In this document: one piece after another, positions 57,159 to 64,000 of the stretch
How the letters are laid out: the number at the start of each line of letters is the position of its first letter
Numbering within the stretch: the first letter of the stretch is position 1
From: Lachnospiraceae bacterium OM04-12BH
Lineage (GTDB): Bacteria > Bacillota > Clostridia > Lachnospirales > Lachnospiraceae
Reading direction: 5' to 3'
Length of the DNA stretch: 64,000 nt
Assembly: GCA_003490145.1 (NCBI GenBank)
Contig: QULQ01000013.1
Location: 25,243-89,242 of the forward strand
Position numbers and translations under genes: made by a program
The notes under the pieces: generated by a model
Databases searched by the model: none
Told to the model about the DNA's origin: nothing
What the model saw: the letters and a program-made list of their open reading frames with translations, nothing else

Positions 57159-57800
57159 ATGAAGATCATCATGTTAGGCGCACCTGGAGCCGGAAAGGGC
57201 ACACAGGCAAAAATGATAGCAGAGAAGTACGGTATTCCCCATATTTCTACGGGAGACATTTTCAGATACAACATCAAGAACGGTACAGAGCTTGGTAAAG
57301 AAGCAAAGAAGTACATGGATCAGGGTCTTCTTGTTCCCGATGAACTGACAGTTAAGATCCTTCTTGACCGTGTTGCTCAGGATGACTGCAAGAACGGTTA
57401 TGTTCTGGATGGCTTCCCGAGAACCATTCCCCAGGCTGAAGTACTGGAAGAGGCACTGACAAAGCTTGGTGACAGGATTGATTATGCTATCAATGTAGAG
57501 GTTCCCGATGAGAACATCGTTAAGAGAATGGGTGGAAGACGTGCCTGCGTAAACTGTGGTGCAACCTATCATATTGAGCACGTTCCCCCGAAGAAGGAAG
57601 GCATCTGCGATAACTGCGGAAGTGAGCTGATCCTTCGTGATGATGATAAGCCGGAGACAGTAAAGAACCGTCTTTCTGTTTATCACAAGCAGACACAGCC
57701 ACTGATCGATTTTTATAATGGCAAGGGTGTACTCAGAACTGTAGACGGAACGGTAGACATGAAGGATGTATTCAATGCTATCGTTGCTATTTTAGGTTAA
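57159..57800 (+). CDS. adk: Adenylate kinase
   Basis: Adenylate kinase, 213 residues, which interconverts ATP, ADP and AMP. The P-loop G-A-P-G-A-G-K-G-T and the D-G-F-P-R-T motif are present. The long-form lid contains C-V-N-C and C-D-N-C, so it binds zinc, as usual in Gram-positive bacteria. AGGG-type RBS upstream of the ATG. Sits in the usual place between secY and map. Confidence 0.97.
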   Translation: MKIIMLGAPGAGKGTQAKMIAEKYGIPHISTGDIFRYNIKNGTELGKEAKKYMDQGLLVPDELTVKILLDRVAQDDCKNGYVLDGFPRTIPQAEVLEEALTKLGDRIDYAINVEVPDENIVKRMGGRRACVNCGATYHIEHVPPKKEGICDNCGSELILRDDDKPETVKNRLSVYHKQTQPLIDFYNGKGVLRTVDGTVDMKDVFNAIVAILG

Positions 57801-57844
57801 GCTTCCCCGTTTTGTGAAGATGCAGACTGAAAACGGAGGCGTGT

Positions 57845-58612
57845 ATGGCGATAACAATTAAATCTGCAAGAGAAATTGAGCTGATGCGGGAATCCTGCAG
57901 GCTGCTTTCAGAGGTTCATGACAGACTGAAGGAAGCGATCAGACCGGGGATCTCAACCTATGAAATCAATGCACTGGGAGAAAGGCTGATCAGAGGATAT
58001 GGATGTGAGCCGAATTTTCTGAATTATAACGGATATCCGGCTTCCATCTGTGTATCTGTGAATGATGAGGTTGTCCATGGCATCCCGAAGAAGGAACGGA
58101 TCCTTGAGGAGGGCGATATTGTCAGCCTGGATGCTGGACTGATCTATAAAGGCTATCATTCCGATGCGGCAAGAACCTATCCGGTAGGAACGGTTTCGGC
58201 GGATGTGCAGCAGCTTATGGATGTAACAAGACAGAGCTTTTTTGAAGGAATTAAATTTGCAAGGGCAGGCTGTCATTTATATGACATTTCAAGAGCCATT
58301 GATGCCTATGCAAGCAAATTTGGATATGGGATCGTCCGTGACCTTGTCGGACACGGAATCGGAACTCATCTGCATGAAGATCCACAGATTCCTAACTTCA
58401 AACAGTGGAGAAAGGGAATTAAGCTTCAGCCGGGTATGACACTTGCTATCGAGCCCATGATCAACCTTGGAACCTATGAGGTCGGATGGCTGGATGACGA
58501 CTGGACCGTGGTAACTGCGGACGGACTGCCGTCAGCACATTATGAGAACACAGTCCTGGTCACAGAGGGTGATCCGGAGATACTGACACTGCCAGCCGGG
58601 GCGAAGGGCTGA
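57845..58612 (+). CDS. map: Methionine aminopeptidase, type I
   Basis: Removes the initiator methionine from new proteins; 255 residues. The metal ligands are visible in order: D in S-L-D-A-G-L, D in H-S-D-A-A-R-T, H in G-H-G-I-G-T, E in A-I-E-P-M-I and a final E in Y-E-N-T-V-L-V-T-E. The start G-rich spacer GGAGGCGTGT precedes the ATG. Followed after 15 bases by the KOW protein gene. Confidence 0.96.
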   Translation: MAITIKSAREIELMRESCRLLSEVHDRLKEAIRPGISTYEINALGERLIRGYGCEPNFLNYNGYPASICVSVNDEVVHGIPKKERILEEGDIVSLDAGLIYKGYHSDAARTYPVGTVSADVQQLMDVTRQSFFEGIKFARAGCHLYDISRAIDAYASKFGYGIVRDLVGHGIGTHLHEDPQIPNFKQWRKGIKLQPGMTLAIEPMINLGTYEVGWLDDDWTVVTADGLPSAHYENTVLVTEGDPEILTLPAGAKG

Positions 58613-58627
58613 TGGATGAGGTGAAGA

Positions 58628-58900
58628 ATGACAGAGATGTTTGCAATTTCCAAAGCAGGACACGATAAAGGCCAGATGTATGTTATTTTGAAAGAAGAAG
58701 GCGAATATCTTTATCTTGTGGATGGAAAGACCAGAGGTGTGGATAATCCGAAGAAAAAAAAGAAAAAGCATGTACAGCCTGTGAAAACGGGTGCTGACGA
58801 GAAGCTTGCAGAAAAAATAAAAGACATGCGCACTATATATAATGAAGAAATCAGATTTGCGATCAAAAGCAGAACAAATAAGGAGGTAGACAATGTCTAA
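58628..58900 (+). CDS. KOW-domain RNA-binding protein (L14e-like)
   Basis: A 90-residue basic protein. The KOW-like N-terminus ([16 protein letters not shown]) resembles ribosomal L14e/L27e-type folds, followed by a run of lysines (K-K-K-K-K-K) and a helical tail. It lies between map and infA, where Clostridia often carry such a protein; a ribosome-linked or RNA-binding role is likely but unproven. It overlaps the start of infA by 8 bases. Confidence 0.8.
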   Translation: MTEMFAISKAGHDKGQMYVILKEEGEYLYLVDGKTRGVDNPKKKKKKHVQPVKTGADEKLAEKIKDMRTIYNEEIRFAIKSRTNKEVDNV

Positions 58901-59111
58901 GTCAGATGTAATCGAAATCGAAGGAACTGTAGTAGAAAAGCTTCCCAATACCATGTTCCAGGTAGAACTGGAAAACGGACACAAGGTGCTTGCCCATATC
59001 AGTGGTAAGCTGAGACAGAATTTTATCCGTATTCTTCCCGGAGATAAGGTAACTCTGGAGCTTTCTCCCTATGATTTATCCAAAGGAAGAATTATTTGGA
59101 GAGATAAATAA
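58893..59111 (+). CDS. infA: Translation initiation factor IF-1
   Basis: Initiation factor IF-1, 72 residues, an OB-fold protein that occupies the A site during initiation. Features are [17 protein letters not shown] and the end R-G-R-I-x-W-R. AAGGAGG lies within the preceding gene and gives the start. Normal size. Confidence 0.97.
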   Translation: MSKSDVIEIEGTVVEKLPNTMFQVELENGHKVLAHISGKLRQNFIRILPGDKVTLELSPYDLSKGRIIWRDK

Positions 59112-59181
59112 AAAAGCTATTGTATTTATTATAAACACATGCTATAATGTAAAACGGTCTTTTTTGAAAGGAGGGTTTAAC

Positions 59182-59295
59182 ATGAAGGTTAGATCATCAG
59201 TAAAACCGATTTGCGAAAAGTGCAAAATCATCAAGAGAAAAGGACGTATCAGAGTAATCTGCGAGAATCCGAAACACAAACAGAGACAAGGATAA
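59182..59295 (+). CDS. rpmJ: 50S ribosomal protein L36
   Basis: Ribosomal protein L36, 37 residues, zinc-binding form with C-E-K-C and a later C and H (V-I-C-E-N-P-K-H). The ATG at 59182 is preceded by AAAGGAGGG; the upstream in-frame ATG inside infA is not the start. Complete. Confidence 0.96.
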   Translation: MKVRSSVKPICEKCKIIKRKGRIRVICENPKHKQRQG

Positions 59296-59588
59296 TCCAC
59301 TGCGACAGCAGAAGGGTTCTTGTCCATTTATTATGAAAGCGGCTGCAGTGTCAGAAGACACTGATTATTCTAATAAATTGTACCAAGGAGCCTTAGGTGA
59401 TTACTTGTTGATACTGGTGCGCAGTCTTTCTTCTTAATATAGAAAGAAAAAGATGCATCGGAAAGATCGGAACGTCCGATTGGGCAATAGACCTGCCCCA
59501 ATCAATTAGTATCAGGTATCTGTCATGAACAGATGCCGGCAGACACGAAAGCTGTGATCTGCAAAAAAGGAAAATGGAGGAAACGTAA
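59296..59588 (+). promoter_or_regulatory. Structured leader region ahead of rpsM (alpha operon)
   Basis: About 290 bases with no gene. Hairpins readable by eye: CAGTGTC-AGAA-GACACTG (59346-59363); a long-range stem TGATACT (59409-59415) with AGTATCA (59508-59514); inside it CTTTCT/AGAAAG (59426-59446) and ATCGGA-ACG-TCCGAT (59466-59480). The last of these competes with GATTGGG/CCCAATC (59478-59503). GGTATCTGT-CATGA-ACAGATGCC (59515-59537) follows. Alpha operons are regulated by S4 binding to such leaders in gammaproteobacteria, and rpsD is a member of this operon. S4 control here is inference. Confidence 0.5.
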
Positions 59589-59957
59589 ATGGCTCGTATT
59601 GCAGGTGTTGACTTACCCAGAGAAAAACGTGTAGAGATTGGCCTTACTTATGTCTATGGAATCGGCAGAGTAAGCGCTAACAAGATTCTGGAGAAAGCAA
59701 AGGTAAATCCCGATACCCGTGTCAGAGAGCTCACTGATGATGAAGTTAAGAGAATCAGCGAAGTAATCGACGCAGAGTACATGGTAGAAGGTGATCTGAG
59801 AAGAGAAGTGGCTCTTAACATTAAGAGACTTCAGGAAATCGGATGCTACAGAGGAATCCGTCACAGAAAGGGACTTCCTGTTCGTGGTCAGAAGACAAAG
59901 ACCAATGCAAGAACAAGAAAAGGTCCTAAGAGAACAGTTGCAAATAAGAAGAAGTAA
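59589..59957 (+). CDS. rpsM: 30S ribosomal protein S13
   Basis: Ribosomal protein S13, 122 residues, contacting the P-site tRNA. Features [14 protein letters not shown] and the C-terminal [13 protein letters not shown] are intact. GGAGGAAACGTAA is upstream. First gene after the structured leader. Confidence 0.97.
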   Translation: MARIAGVDLPREKRVEIGLTYVYGIGRVSANKILEKAKVNPDTRVRELTDDEVKRISEVIDAEYMVEGDLRREVALNIKRLQEIGCYRGIRHRKGLPVRGQKTKTNARTRKGPKRTVANKKK

Positions 59958-59987
59958 TTCAATTTTGAGAAAGTAGGTTAGTTTAAA

Positions 59988-60389
59988 ATGGCAGCAGCAA
60001 AAAAAGTTACAAAAAAGGTGACAAAGAAACGTGTCAAGAAAAACGTTGAACATGGACAGGCACATATCCAGGCTTCATTTAACAATACCATCGTTACTTT
60101 AACAGATAGCGAAGGTAATGCACTGAGCTGGGCAAGTGCTGGTGGTCTTGGATTCAGAGGTTCAAGAAAATCTACTCCCTATGCAGCTCAGATGGCAGCA
60201 GAAACAGCAGCAAAGGCTGCACTGATTCATGGTCTTAAGTCTGTAGATGTTATGGTTAAGGGACCTGGATCAGGACGTGAAGCCGCAATCCGTGCGCTGA
60301 ATGCATGCGGAATTGAGGTAACCAGTATCAGAGACGTAACTCCTGTTCCTCATAACGGATGTCGTCCGCCCAAGCGTCGTAGAGTATAG
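59988..60389 (+). CDS. rpsK: 30S ribosomal protein S11
   Basis: Ribosomal protein S11, 133 residues, of the 30S platform. Features are [12 protein letters not shown] and the end [11 protein letters not shown]. Lysine-rich start. A weak GAAAGTAGGT precedes the ATG. Confidence 0.96.
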   Translation: MAAAKKVTKKVTKKRVKKNVEHGQAHIQASFNNTIVTLTDSEGNALSWASAGGLGFRGSRKSTPYAAQMAAETAAKAALIHGLKSVDVMVKGPGSGREAAIRALNACGIEVTSIRDVTPVPHNGCRPPKRRRV

Positions 60390-60478
60390 TCTGCGATTCA
60401 GTCAGAAGTAAATCGTAAATCAAGTTGGAAGAAGGCGCCAGGTGCGCTGTAAACAATAATTTCAGGAGGAAATTTAAA

Positions 60479-61072
60479 ATGGCAGTAAACAGAGTCCCCG
60501 TATTAAAGAGATGCAGATCACTTGGTCTTGAACCCGCATATCTTGGTTATGACAAGAAGTCTAACAGAACAAATGCAAGAGCAGGCAAGAAGGTAAGTGA
60601 GTACGGACTTCAGTTAAGAGAGAAGCAGAAAGCAAAGTTCATCTATGGTGTACTTGAGAAGCCTTTCAGAAACTACTATGAAAAAGCTGACAGAATGAAA
60701 GGTATGACCGGTGAAAACCTTATGGTTATGCTTGAGAGCAGACTTGACAGCGTAGTTTTTAGAATGGGATTTGCAAGAACAAGAAGAGAAGCAAGACAGA
60801 TTGTTGACCATAAGCATGTACTTGTAAATGGTAAGCAGGTAAATATCCCTTCTTATCTGGTAAAGGCTGGTGACGTAATCGAAATCAGAGAGAAGTCCAA
60901 ATCCTTACAGAGATATAAAGATATCCTCGAAGTAACAGCAGGAAGACTGATTCCCGAATGGATGGATGTTGACCAGGAAGCTTTCAAAGGAACAGTTAAG
61001 AACCTTCCTACAAGAGAAATGATTGATGTTCCTGTAGACGAAATGCTTATTGTCGAATTATATTCCAAGTAA
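60479..61072 (+). CDS. rpsD: 30S ribosomal protein S4
   Basis: Ribosomal protein S4, 197 residues, an early 16S binder and in many bacteria the repressor of its own operon. The start at 60479 (M-A-V-N-R-V-P-V) follows CAGGAGG; the upstream ATG adds 18 unrelated residues. The S4 RNA-binding domain [16 protein letters not shown] is intact. It follows rpsK after an 89-base gap and precedes rpoA. Confidence 0.97.
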   Translation: MAVNRVPVLKRCRSLGLEPAYLGYDKKSNRTNARAGKKVSEYGLQLREKQKAKFIYGVLEKPFRNYYEKADRMKGMTGENLMVMLESRLDSVVFRMGFARTRREARQIVDHKHVLVNGKQVNIPSYLVKAGDVIEIREKSKSLQRYKDILEVTAGRLIPEWMDVDQEAFKGTVKNLPTREMIDVPVDEMLIVELYSK

Positions 61073-61150
61073 AAAGCATAAAAGGTTTCACTGGCTGTAT
61101 ATTCTGCAGCCGGTGGAATTTACATTTGTTCGTAAAGGAGGGTATTGGCA

Positions 61151-62107
61151 GTGTTTGATTTTGAAAGACCAAATATTGAGGTGGCAGAAATCTCTGATGA
61201 CAAGAAATATGGCAGATTTGTAGTAGAACCCCTTGAAAGAGGATACGGTATCACTCTCGGTAACTCACTGAGAAGAATCATGCTTTCATCACTTCCGGGT
61301 GCTGCAGTAAGCCAGGTCAAGATCGAAGGTGTGCTTCATGAGTTCAGTTCTATTCCCGGTGTCAAAGAGGATGTAACTGAGATCATCATGAACATCAAGA
61401 GTCTTGCTATCAGAAACAACAGCGATACAAATGAGCCAAAGACCGCATACATCGAGTATGAAGGCGAAGGCGTTGTTAAAGCATCTGATATTCAGGCCGA
61501 TCAGGATATTGAGATCTTAAATCCGGATCTCCCGATCGCTACCTTAAGCGGTAAGGACACCAAGCTTTATATGGAACTCACTATCACCAAGGGTAGAGGC
61601 TATGTAAGTGCTGATAAGAATAAGAGTGCTGATCTTCCTATCGGTGTCATCGCTATTGATTCAATCTATACACCTGTTGAAAGAGTGAATGTGACTGTAG
61701 AGAATACCCGTGTGGGTCAGATCACAGACTTTGATAAATTAACACTGGACGTTTACACAAACGGAACACTGGTTCCCGACGAGGCAGTCAGCCTGGCTGC
61801 TAAAGTACTTAGCGAACACTTAAGCCTTTTCATCGACCTGTCTGAGAATGCCAAGACTGCGGAAGTTATGGTAGAGAAGGAAGAGGACGAAAAAGAAAAA
61901 GTATTGGAAATGAGCATCGACGAATTAGAGCTGTCAGTTCGTTCCTATAACTGCTTAAAGAGAGCTGGTATCAATACCGTTGAAGAATTAACAAACAAGA
62001 CTTCCGAAGATATGATGAAGGTTCGTAATCTTGGTCGTAAGTCTCTTGAAGAAGTACTTGCCAAGTTAAAGGAACTGGGTCTGCAGCTGAATCCCAGTGA
62101 TGAATAA
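61151..62107 (+). CDS. rpoA: RNA polymerase alpha subunit
   Basis: RNA polymerase alpha subunit, 318 residues. N-terminal dimerisation domain (F-E-R-P-N-I-E-V through Y-E-G-E-G-V-V-K) and C-terminal domain ([16 protein letters not shown] and G-R-K-S-L-E-E-V) are both present. GTG at 61151 is preferred over TTG at 61145 because AAAGGAGG is then well spaced. Last gene before the rplQ leader. Confidence 0.98.
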   Translation: MFDFERPNIEVAEISDDKKYGRFVVEPLERGYGITLGNSLRRIMLSSLPGAAVSQVKIEGVLHEFSSIPGVKEDVTEIIMNIKSLAIRNNSDTNEPKTAYIEYEGEGVVKASDIQADQDIEILNPDLPIATLSGKDTKLYMELTITKGRGYVSADKNKSADLPIGVIAIDSIYTPVERVNVTVENTRVGQITDFDKLTLDVYTNGTLVPDEAVSLAAKVLSEHLSLFIDLSENAKTAEVMVEKEEDEKEKVLEMSIDELELSVRSYNCLKRAGINTVEELTNKTSEDMMKVRNLGRKSLEEVLAKLKELGLQLNPSDE

Positions 62108-62302
62108 ATTTAACGAAGAAGAAATAGCTGCGCAGTGAATCCAAAGTGTATGTGCAGCATTCTCATCATGGAGCCTGTCGTAAGACAGACCGGTAACTGC
62201 ATTCGGTAAGTAAGTCCAAAGAGCGTAGCCGGATGTACCATAATGGGCAGGAAATGCCACAATGAGAAGGGAAGCAGAGTCTTCCTTGGAAAGGAGCCTT
62301 AG
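62108..62302 (+). promoter_or_regulatory. Structured leader region ahead of rplQ
   Basis: 195 bases without a gene. Visible pairings are GCTGCGCA (62127-62134) with TGTGCAGC (62151-62158); a long-range stem TTCTCAT (62160-62166) with ATGAGAA (62262-62268); inside it CTGTC-GTAA-GACAG (62175-62188), capped by a GNRA-type loop, and GGCA-GGAAA-TGCC (62246-62258). TCCTT can pair with the AAGGA of the ribosome binding site near 62285-62294. The nested arrangement suggests a folded multi-branch RNA. A ligand such as L17 itself is only a guess. Confidence 0.5.
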
Positions 62303-62839
62303 ATGGCAAAATACAGAAAGCTCGGAAGAACATCCGACGTAAGAAAAGCATTACTTAGAAGCCAGGTAACAGCCCTGATCGCTAACGGCAAGATCGTAAC
62401 TACTCTTGCAAGAGCAAAAGAGGTTCAGAAGATCGCTGACGGACTGATCGCACTTGGTGTAAAAGAGAAGGATAACTTCGAAACCGTTAAGGTTACAGCT
62501 AAGGTTGCTGTAAAGGACAAAGACGGCAAGAGAGTAAAAGAAGTTGTTGACGGTAAGAAGGTTACCAAGTATGAGACCGTTGAGAAGGAAATCAAGAAGG
62601 ATCTTCCTTCCAGAATGAATGCCAGAAGAAAAATGGTTAAGGTTCTCTATTCTGTAACTGAAGTTCCTTCAACAGCAGCAGGAAAGAAGAAAGCAACCAA
62701 GGAAGTTGACCTTGTTGCAAAGCTTTTCGATGAGTATGGTGTTAAGTATGCAAACCGTAACGGTGGTTATACAAGAATCGTAAAGATTGGCCAGCGTAAG
62801 GGTGACGGTGCTATGGAAGTAGTACTTGAGCTTGTTTAA
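62303..62839 (+). CDS. rplQ: 50S ribosomal protein L17, long form
   Basis: Ribosomal protein L17, 178 residues, at the tunnel exit. The start [19 protein letters not shown] and the [11 protein letters not shown] core are normal. About 50-60 extra charged residues ([11 protein letters not shown]) are inserted in the middle relative to the roughly 120-residue form; similar insertions are known in other Clostridia. GGAAAGGAG upstream. Ends at a strong terminator. Confidence 0.95.
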   Translation: MAKYRKLGRTSDVRKALLRSQVTALIANGKIVTTLARAKEVQKIADGLIALGVKEKDNFETVKVTAKVAVKDKDGKRVKEVVDGKKVTKYETVEKEIKKDLPSRMNARRKMVKVLYSVTEVPSTAAGKKKATKEVDLVAKLFDEYGVKYANRNGGYTRIVKIGQRKGDGAMEVVLELV

Positions 62840-62893
62840 TTAAAATTCATTTAATTAAAAGCGATTGCCTGACACATAAAATAATGGTAAACT

Positions 62894-62930
62894 AATCTCA
62901 GTAGAGTCCTCTCTACTGAGATTTTATTTT
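62894..62930 (+). terminator. Terminator of the ribosomal protein cluster
   Basis: Perfect 13-base arms AATCTCAGTAGAG and CTCTACTGAGATT with loop TCCT, followed by TTATTTT. Confidence 0.92.
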
Positions 62931-62984
62931 GAGCAAAGAAAAACAAGCGGCTGCAGCGCCAGTTCAGATACACAGGGGGAAAGC

Positions 62985-63827
62985 ATGGATAATTTATATC
63001 AGGCAATCAAGGGGTTATGTAAGGCAGTCATCAATCTGGTTGTGGCACTTTTAGATCTTCTGGCAGGAATTTTCAATGGGATTGCCTGCTTATTTGAAAA
63101 GCTCAGACCACGTGCATCCAGACAGTTCCATGAGATCAGAGAAAATGGAGGCCTTAAGTTTTCTACTTTCCGGAAAACTTCTGGAGAAGAAATGGAAGAC
63201 AAAAAGGTATTCGGGAAAAATACAGGGAAAGGATTGGATGAAGAAAAAATCCAATCGATCCGTGAGAGGCTGACCGGAAAGGTCGTAAGCAGGGATACTT
63301 ATTACCAGACTTACACCAAAGCTTCTTACAGCAGCAGGGAACATGAACTGATTGTTCTGATTGCATTTTTGTCGCTCTTAAGCGCGATTCTTTTACTGGG
63401 AATGACAGGAATATCAGGTGGAAGTTGGCTTGCGCTTACTGTTGTGATCCTGCTGGCAGCTCTGGCAGCCTGTGCCCGGATTCTTTTTATCAGGAAGAAA
63501 GAGCAGAATAGCAGTCTGATCCGCATGATTCTGGAAGAAGAGTTTGGTGAATATAAATCTGCAGAGCAGAAATGCGAAGCAGTTGAAGAGACAGAAATCT
63601 CTGAGCCGAAGAGCAAAGCAGATGTAGAAATGAAAGCAGCAGTGACAGAGTCGGAGAGGGCAACAGAGGCAATCGTGGATCCCATACCGGAGGCAGAAGA
63701 AACAGCGAAAGACTCAGAAGAGAAGACTGTACTGGAAACGGTGGAGGAGGCAAAACCGGAATTAGATTCAGGAGCAGAAGCTGAACAGGAATCTGAAATA
63801 AAGCAGGAAACTGAGAATATAGAGTAA
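62985..63827 (+). CDS. Hypothetical membrane protein with acidic tail
   Basis: A 280-residue protein that I do not recognise. An amphipathic N-terminal helix (residues 1-40) is followed by a charged segment, then two close hydrophobic helices at about 120-140 and 146-168. The last 90 residues are very rich in E, A, T and K with no fold, a cytoplasmic-looking acidic tail. GGGG-type RBS with ATG at 62985. It sits directly after the ribosomal terminator in the place where Clostridia commonly carry energy-coupling-factor transporter genes. It ends at its own terminator. Confidence 0.6.
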   Translation: MDNLYQAIKGLCKAVINLVVALLDLLAGIFNGIACLFEKLRPRASRQFHEIRENGGLKFSTFRKTSGEEMEDKKVFGKNTGKGLDEEKIQSIRERLTGKVVSRDTYYQTYTKASYSSREHELIVLIAFLSLLSAILLLGMTGISGGSWLALTVVILLAALAACARILFIRKKEQNSSLIRMILEEEFGEYKSAEQKCEAVEETEISEPKSKADVEMKAAVTESERATEAIVDPIPEAEETAKDSEEKTVLETVEEAKPELDSGAEAEQESEIKQETENIE

Positions 63828-63834
63828 AGACAAT

Positions 63835-63870
63835 GGAGTCATGGTTGGAGTGCTATGGCTCCGTTTTATT
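63835..63870 (+). terminator. Terminator after the hypothetical membrane protein gene
   Basis: GGAGTCAT pairs with ATGGCTCC (one G-U pair) and a T-rich run (GTTTTATT) follows. Confidence 0.75.
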
Positions 63871-63888
63871 ATTACAGGAGGAAAAAGC

Positions 63889-63929
63889 ATGAAAATTATA
63901 CAGGCAGACAGAAACGACATATCGGAATT
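63889..63929 (+). pseudogene. 5' exon of a gene interrupted by a group II intron
   Basis: ATG at 63889 with AGGAGG upstream opens a frame reading M-K-I-I-Q-A-D-R-N-D-I-S-E-L before the intron boundary at 63930; read on into the intron it hits a stop after 30 codons. The pattern of basic and acidic residues resembles the start of GNAT-type acetyltransferases, a weak guess from 14 residues. The rest of the gene would lie beyond the intron, outside the window. It could be functional if the intron splices. Confidence 0.55.
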
Positions 63930-64000
63930 GTGCGCCCAGATAAGGGCGAGTAGTCTAGCAGGTGGAATGCCTGTCTGGTAAGGTCTAACCAACCGCCAGT
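63930..64000 (+). mobile_element. Group II intron, 5' end (runs off the window)
   Basis: From 63930 the sequence begins GTGCGCCCAGATAAGGG, which agrees closely with the 5' terminus of bacterial group II introns (GUGYG start followed by the CCAGAUARGG segment of domain I). The following 55 bases fit domain I of such introns. The maturase/reverse-transcriptase gene and the 3' end are not in the window. Group II introns are retro-mobile ribozymes that splice from RNA, so the host gene may still be expressed. Confidence 0.85.

Noticed and set aside
63930..64000. tRNA or other small RNA at the window end
   Set aside because: No acceptor stem, D-loop or T-loop pattern; the GTGCG...CCAGATAAGG start fits a group II intron instead.

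Overview
The window looks like chromosomal DNA of a Firmicute of the Lachnospiraceae type (Blautia-like is my best guess, from protein flavour only). Signs are AGGAGG-type ribosome binding sites, sigma-A promoters with 17-bp spacers, a zinc-binding short S14, a KOW-domain protein between map and infA, a long form of L17, a CotF-like coat protein and an S-P-K-T-G sorting signal. No tRNA, rRNA or CRISPR array was found.

Layout. 1-15990 is an informational block: the 3' part of rpoB, then rpoC, rpsL, rpsG, fusA and tuf. It is interrupted at 5988-11141 by a minus-strand operon (degenerate GGDEF protein, sigma factor, small membrane protein) and a large wall-anchored, alanine-rich coiled-coil protein. 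15990-22200 is an accessory patch of transferred and decaying DNA. It holds a DUF3800 gene preceded by its own consensus promoter and a compact structured RNA with a predicted pseudoknot and terminator, a truncated XRE regulator, the tail of a mobilisation relaxase, a BlaI/BlaR1-type pair and a broken nuclease-like gene. 22200-46010 is ordinary metabolism and signalling: an oxidoreductase, an AlkD-like glycosylase, two chemotaxis receptors, a membrane-anchored XRE regulator, a CobW GTPase, an AEC transporter, an HD hydrolase, CotF, a GH13 enzyme with a divergent AraC regulator, an aminotransferase with a two-component system, trpS, an rRNA-type methyltransferase, an ASKHA protein, proB, DUF1015 and putP. 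46011-62930 is the S10-spc-alpha ribosomal protein cluster (rpsJ to rplQ) with secY, adk, map, infA, rpmJ and rpoA. 62985-64000 holds an unknown membrane protein, then a short exon cut by the 5' end of a group II intron that runs off the window.

How it works together. The two large blocks supply RNA polymerase, translation factors and most ribosomal proteins. Long untranslated leaders precede rpsJ (about 305 nt), rpsM (about 290 nt) and rplQ (about 195 nt). The rpsM and rplQ leaders can each be drawn with a closing long-range stem around internal hairpins, as expected of autoregulatory r-protein leaders. The most striking non-core item is the promoter / pseudoknotted RNA / terminator / DUF3800 unit at 16095-16925, laid out like a type III (RNA-protein) toxin-antitoxin or defence module. 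All structures and functions are inferred by reading the sequence; no folding program or database search was run.
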